Positions 61,724-64,000 of a stretch of DNA of 64,000 nt are shown here, one piece after another; position 1 is the first letter of the stretch; each line of letters begins with the position of its first letter. Below the pieces are notes generated by a model. The model did not search any database. It saw nothing but the letters and a program-made list of their open reading frames with translations, and was not told the DNA's origin. Source of the stretch: PALSA-1003 sp963791945 (lineage in GTDB: Bacteria > Pseudomonadota > Gammaproteobacteria > Burkholderiales > Casimicrobiaceae); assembly GCA_963791945.1 (NCBI GenBank), contig CAWBUD010000002.1:3782001-3846000 (forward strand), read 5' to 3'. The translations under genes were made by a program, and so were the position numbers.

Positions 61724-64000
61724 TCAAGCGCGACGATCGAGCCACGAGCGCGCCTCGGTGATCGCCTGATCATACGAAAGCGCCCTGCCTGGCGCTTCCG
61801 CCGCTGCGAATGCCGTCGGCCCCAGCGCATCGCGCGCCGTGGCGATCAGTGGCGCGAGGAACGCCTCGTCGGCTGGATCGCGATGCAGGCCGGTTTGCTC
61901 CAATTGCGCTTCCGCAGCGCCGAAAAACCGCGCAGCCTGTTCGCATTCGTTTGCAAGTGCTGCGAAGCCCGCGGAGACCTCCAGAGCGCTCACTCCGGCA
62001 GGCTTCGAACCGATCTCCTCGACGATCGCGAGTACCTCGAGCAGCTTCGGTCGCACACGATCGGCAGCGCGTCGACCGATCGCCACCATGGCGAGATTGA
62101 GAAGACCGATCGCTATACTCTCCCGATCCCCGAGCTCGCGGGCAAGCTCCACGACCCTCTCGTAGAGCGGCTCTGCCATGGTGAGGGAGCCTTCAACGCG
62201 ATATACCTGCGCCAGCGCAGTGAGCGCGACCGCTACGTCTCGCTTGCTCCCGAACTCCCGCGCCAAGGTGAGGGCCTCTTCGAAATGTCCGCGGGCACCT
62301 TCCAGGTCTCCCTGTCCGAGGGATGCAACTCCCAGTGGCTGGAGCACTGCGGCGACCATGCGCTTGTCCCCGATTTCGCGCGAGATCGCCAGACTCTCCG
62401 ATAGGTAGGGTTGCGCATCCGCATAGTGGCCCATCACGCAGGCCAGTTGGCCGGCATCGCACAGCGCGCTGGAGCGCGCGATACTTCGTTGCCGTGCGCC
62501 GGGGCGTGCAAGTGCCTCGATAATCAGACGTTGTCCCAGGGCCAGCAGCCCACGAATGATCCAGTAATGCTTCACCGAGCAAACAAGTCTCAACCCTCTT
62601 TCGTCACCTCCTTGGACGTTCCCTGCCCAGACGTGCGCCGACAGGATGTTCTCCCGTTCGAGATCCAGTCGCGCGAGCCATGCACCCTGCTCGGGACCAA
62701 CGAGCTGAGGCCTCGCCTTCTCCGCGAGCGTCAGATAGAAGTCTAGGTGGCACGCGCGAACTTGTTTCTCTTCTCCCGAATCGCGCAAGCGCTCCAGCGC
62801 ATACTGGTTCACCGTGTCGAGCAGCCGATAGCGCGCGCCGGCGGCTTCAAGAACGACCAGCGACTTCTCCACCAGAGCGGTTAAGACGTCGAGCGCTTCG
62901 GACTCACGCAGGTCATCACTGACGCACACCGCTTCGGCGGCATCGAGCGTCCAGCCGCCGGCGAACACCGCAAGTCGTCTTAGCGCGACGCGCTCCCGTT
63001 CGTCGAGGAGATCGTAGCTCCAGTCGATCAAGGCACGCAGGGTCTGCTGACGCGGTAAAGCCGTGCGATCGCCGCTGGTCAGCAGGCGGAAGCGATCATG
63101 CAGGCGCGCGGCGATGTTCTCCACCGAAAGAGCGCGCACCCGCGCGGCCGCAAGCTCGATCGCGAGAGGGATGCCGTCCAGCCGACGACAGATGTCGGCG
63201 ATGGCCGCGGCATTCTGTTCGTTGGCTTGAAACGCAGGCTGCGCGGCGGCAGCCCGATCCATGAACAACCGGACGGATTCGTATTGGCCCAATGATTCGG
63301 GCGTTACCACGTCCGATCGATCCGGAACCGCCAGCGCCGGCACCGGATAGGCCGCTTCCCCGGCCAGGCGCAGATGCTCACGGCTCGATGCGATGATCTT
63401 GACGTGCGGACCGGATTCGAGCAAATGCTTCGCGAGCGCCGCGCAGGTTCGTACCATGTGCTCGCAGTTGTCCAGAATAAGCAGTATCCGGCGGTCCTTG
63501 GCGTACTTCCTAAGCGCGTCGAGTACCGTCAGTCCGGGTTCTTCCTTGACTCCCAGCACCGACGCGACCGCTTGCGGCACAGACTGCGCATCGGTCAGCG
63601 GGGCGAGCTCGACGAACCAGACGCCGTCGGGGAAGTGGTCGAGCAGATCGGCCGCGACCTGCAGCGACAGACGAGTCTTGCCGATGCCGCCGACGCCGTA
63701 GAGCGTCAGCAGGCGGCTGTTCGCCAGCATCTTTCGGATCTCGTCCAGCGGGTGCTCGCGCCCGATGAACGACGTCACCTGCTGCGGAAGGTTGTTAGGG
63801 GTGGCTTCCAACGAGCGCAGCGCGGGGAAGTCCCGCCGCAATTGCGGATGAACGACCTGGTAGATGCGTTCGGAGGTCGCGAGATCGCGCAAGCGCACGG
63901 TGCCCAGATCTCGCAATGTGGCTCCCTCGGGCAGGCTCTCGCGCACCAGCACCGCGACCGCTTCGGAGAGCAGCACCTGACCTCCGTGAGCGACGCTTGT
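61724..64000 (-). CDS. Cyclase/AAA-ATPase/TPR signalling protein (right edge partial)
   Basis: The frame is open to the right edge of the window, so the 5' part is missing. The first visible residues (VAHGGQVLLSEAVAVLV ... LRDLGTVRLRDLATSERIYQ) are the end of a class III cyclase domain. An NB-ARC/AAA-type ATPase follows: LTLYGVGGIGKTRLSLQVA (Walker A), RRILLILDNCEHM (Walker B) and CRRLDGIPLAIELAAARVRA. About 370 residues of TPR repeats end the protein. Such proteins are large signalling regulators; the input is unknown. Confidence 0.88.
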   Translation of the reverse strand, partial: TSVAHGGQVLLSEAVAVLVRESLPEGATLRDLGTVRLRDLATSERIYQVVHPQLRRDFPALRSLEATPNNLPQQVTSFIGREHPLDEIRKMLANSRLLTLYGVGGIGKTRLSLQVAADLLDHFPDGVWFVELAPLTDAQSVPQAVASVLGVKEEPGLTVLDALRKYAKDRRILLILDNCEHMVRTCAALAKHLLESGPHVKIIASSREHLRLAGEAAYPVPALAVPDRSDVVTPESLGQYESVRLFMDRAAAAQPAFQANEQNAAAIADICRRLDGIPLAIELAAARVRALSVENIAARLHDRFRLLTSGDRTALPRQQTLRALIDWSYDLLDERERVALRRLAVFAGGWTLDAAEAVCVSDDLRESEALDVLTALVEKSLVVLEAAGARYRLLDTVNQYALERLRDSGEEKQVRACHLDFYLTLAEKARPQLVGPEQGAWLARLDLERENILSAHVWAGNVQGGDERGLRLVCSVKHYWIIRGLLALGQRLIIEALARPGARQRSIARSSALCDAGQLACVMGHYADAQPYLSESLAISREIGDKRMVAAVLQPLGVASLGQGDLEGARGHFEEALTLAREFGSKRDVAVALTALAQVYRVEGSLTMAEPLYERVVELARELGDRESIAIGLLNLAMVAIGRRAADRVRPKLLEVLAIVEEIGSKPAGVSALEVSAGFAALANECEQAARFFGAAEAQLEQTGLHRDPADEAFLAPLIATARDALGPTAFAAAEAPGRALSYDQAITEARSWLDRRA

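Overview
The window looks like a chromosomal segment of a high-GC betaproteobacterium, probably from an uncultured or environmental Burkholderiales/Nitrosomonadales-like lineage. This rests on the gene set, the GTG and TTG starts preceded by GGAG-type ribosome sites, and the P4-like island; it is inference from sequence pattern, not a database match.

Layout. (1) 1-1064: 3' part of trpE. (2) 1073-27713: an integrated element of about 26.6 kb that entered the first codons of trpG. A perfect 20-bp direct repeat (1073-1092 and 27714-27733) marks its ends. It carries a P4-type tyrosine integrase, a candidate C4-like antisense RNA, an AlpA-like regulator, a tandem helix-turn-helix protein and a prim-pol/SF3-helicase replication protein. 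These are followed by lower-GC cargo: secreted proteins, a universal stress protein, a large protein of unknown function, a TPR adenylate cyclase, and a right-hand part that resembles a defence island. That part holds a RarA-C-terminal-like protein, a RibD-like deaminase, an unknown gene cut by an IS21 element, an ADP-ribosyltransferase-like protein, a TIR remnant and an HhH-GPD glycosylase. (3) 27714-30136: trpGDC, now separated from trpE. (4) 30331-35502: a ugp-like glycerol-phosphate-type ABC importer with an endonuclease/exonuclease/phosphatase-family protein. (5) 35558-41727: two double glycosyltransferases and two methyltransferases, a surface-glycan cluster. (6) 41783-45751: trmB, a secreted protein, thiG, thiS, an ECF sigma factor with a zinc anti-sigma factor, and a HemG-like flavoprotein. 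(7) 46080-51905: a FecR-TPR-beta-barrel outer-membrane protein followed by a CHASE2 cyclase. (8) 51922-57261: a SurA-N/DsbA fusion, a Cys-rich secreted protein, an adenylate-forming ligase with a methyltransferase, and a truncated methyltransferase. (9) 57343-61690: tRNA-Met, folE2, a glutathione peroxidase, a divergent B12-binding MerR regulator, a lipase and a lipoprotein. (10) 61724-64000: the C-terminal part of a cyclase/AAA/TPR signalling protein.

How the parts fit. The element's attachment core copies the first 20 bases of trpG, so the enzyme stays intact, but trpGDC loses the trpE promoter and takes its leader from the island. The left end of the element has the P4 order integrase, small antisense RNA, leader hairpin, regulator, primase-helicase. 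Repeated GACTATG/GTCCA motifs downstream of the primase are a possible origin. The right end is the most interesting accessory region: deaminase, unknown partner and ADP-ribosyltransferase-like genes lie in one direction and may have been one operon before the IS21 insertion. Outside the island, the B12-binding regulator keeps the Wx9EH and ExHxxG signature of light-sensing CarH/LitR proteins and faces the gpx-folE2 pair, which suggests a light or oxidative stress locus.
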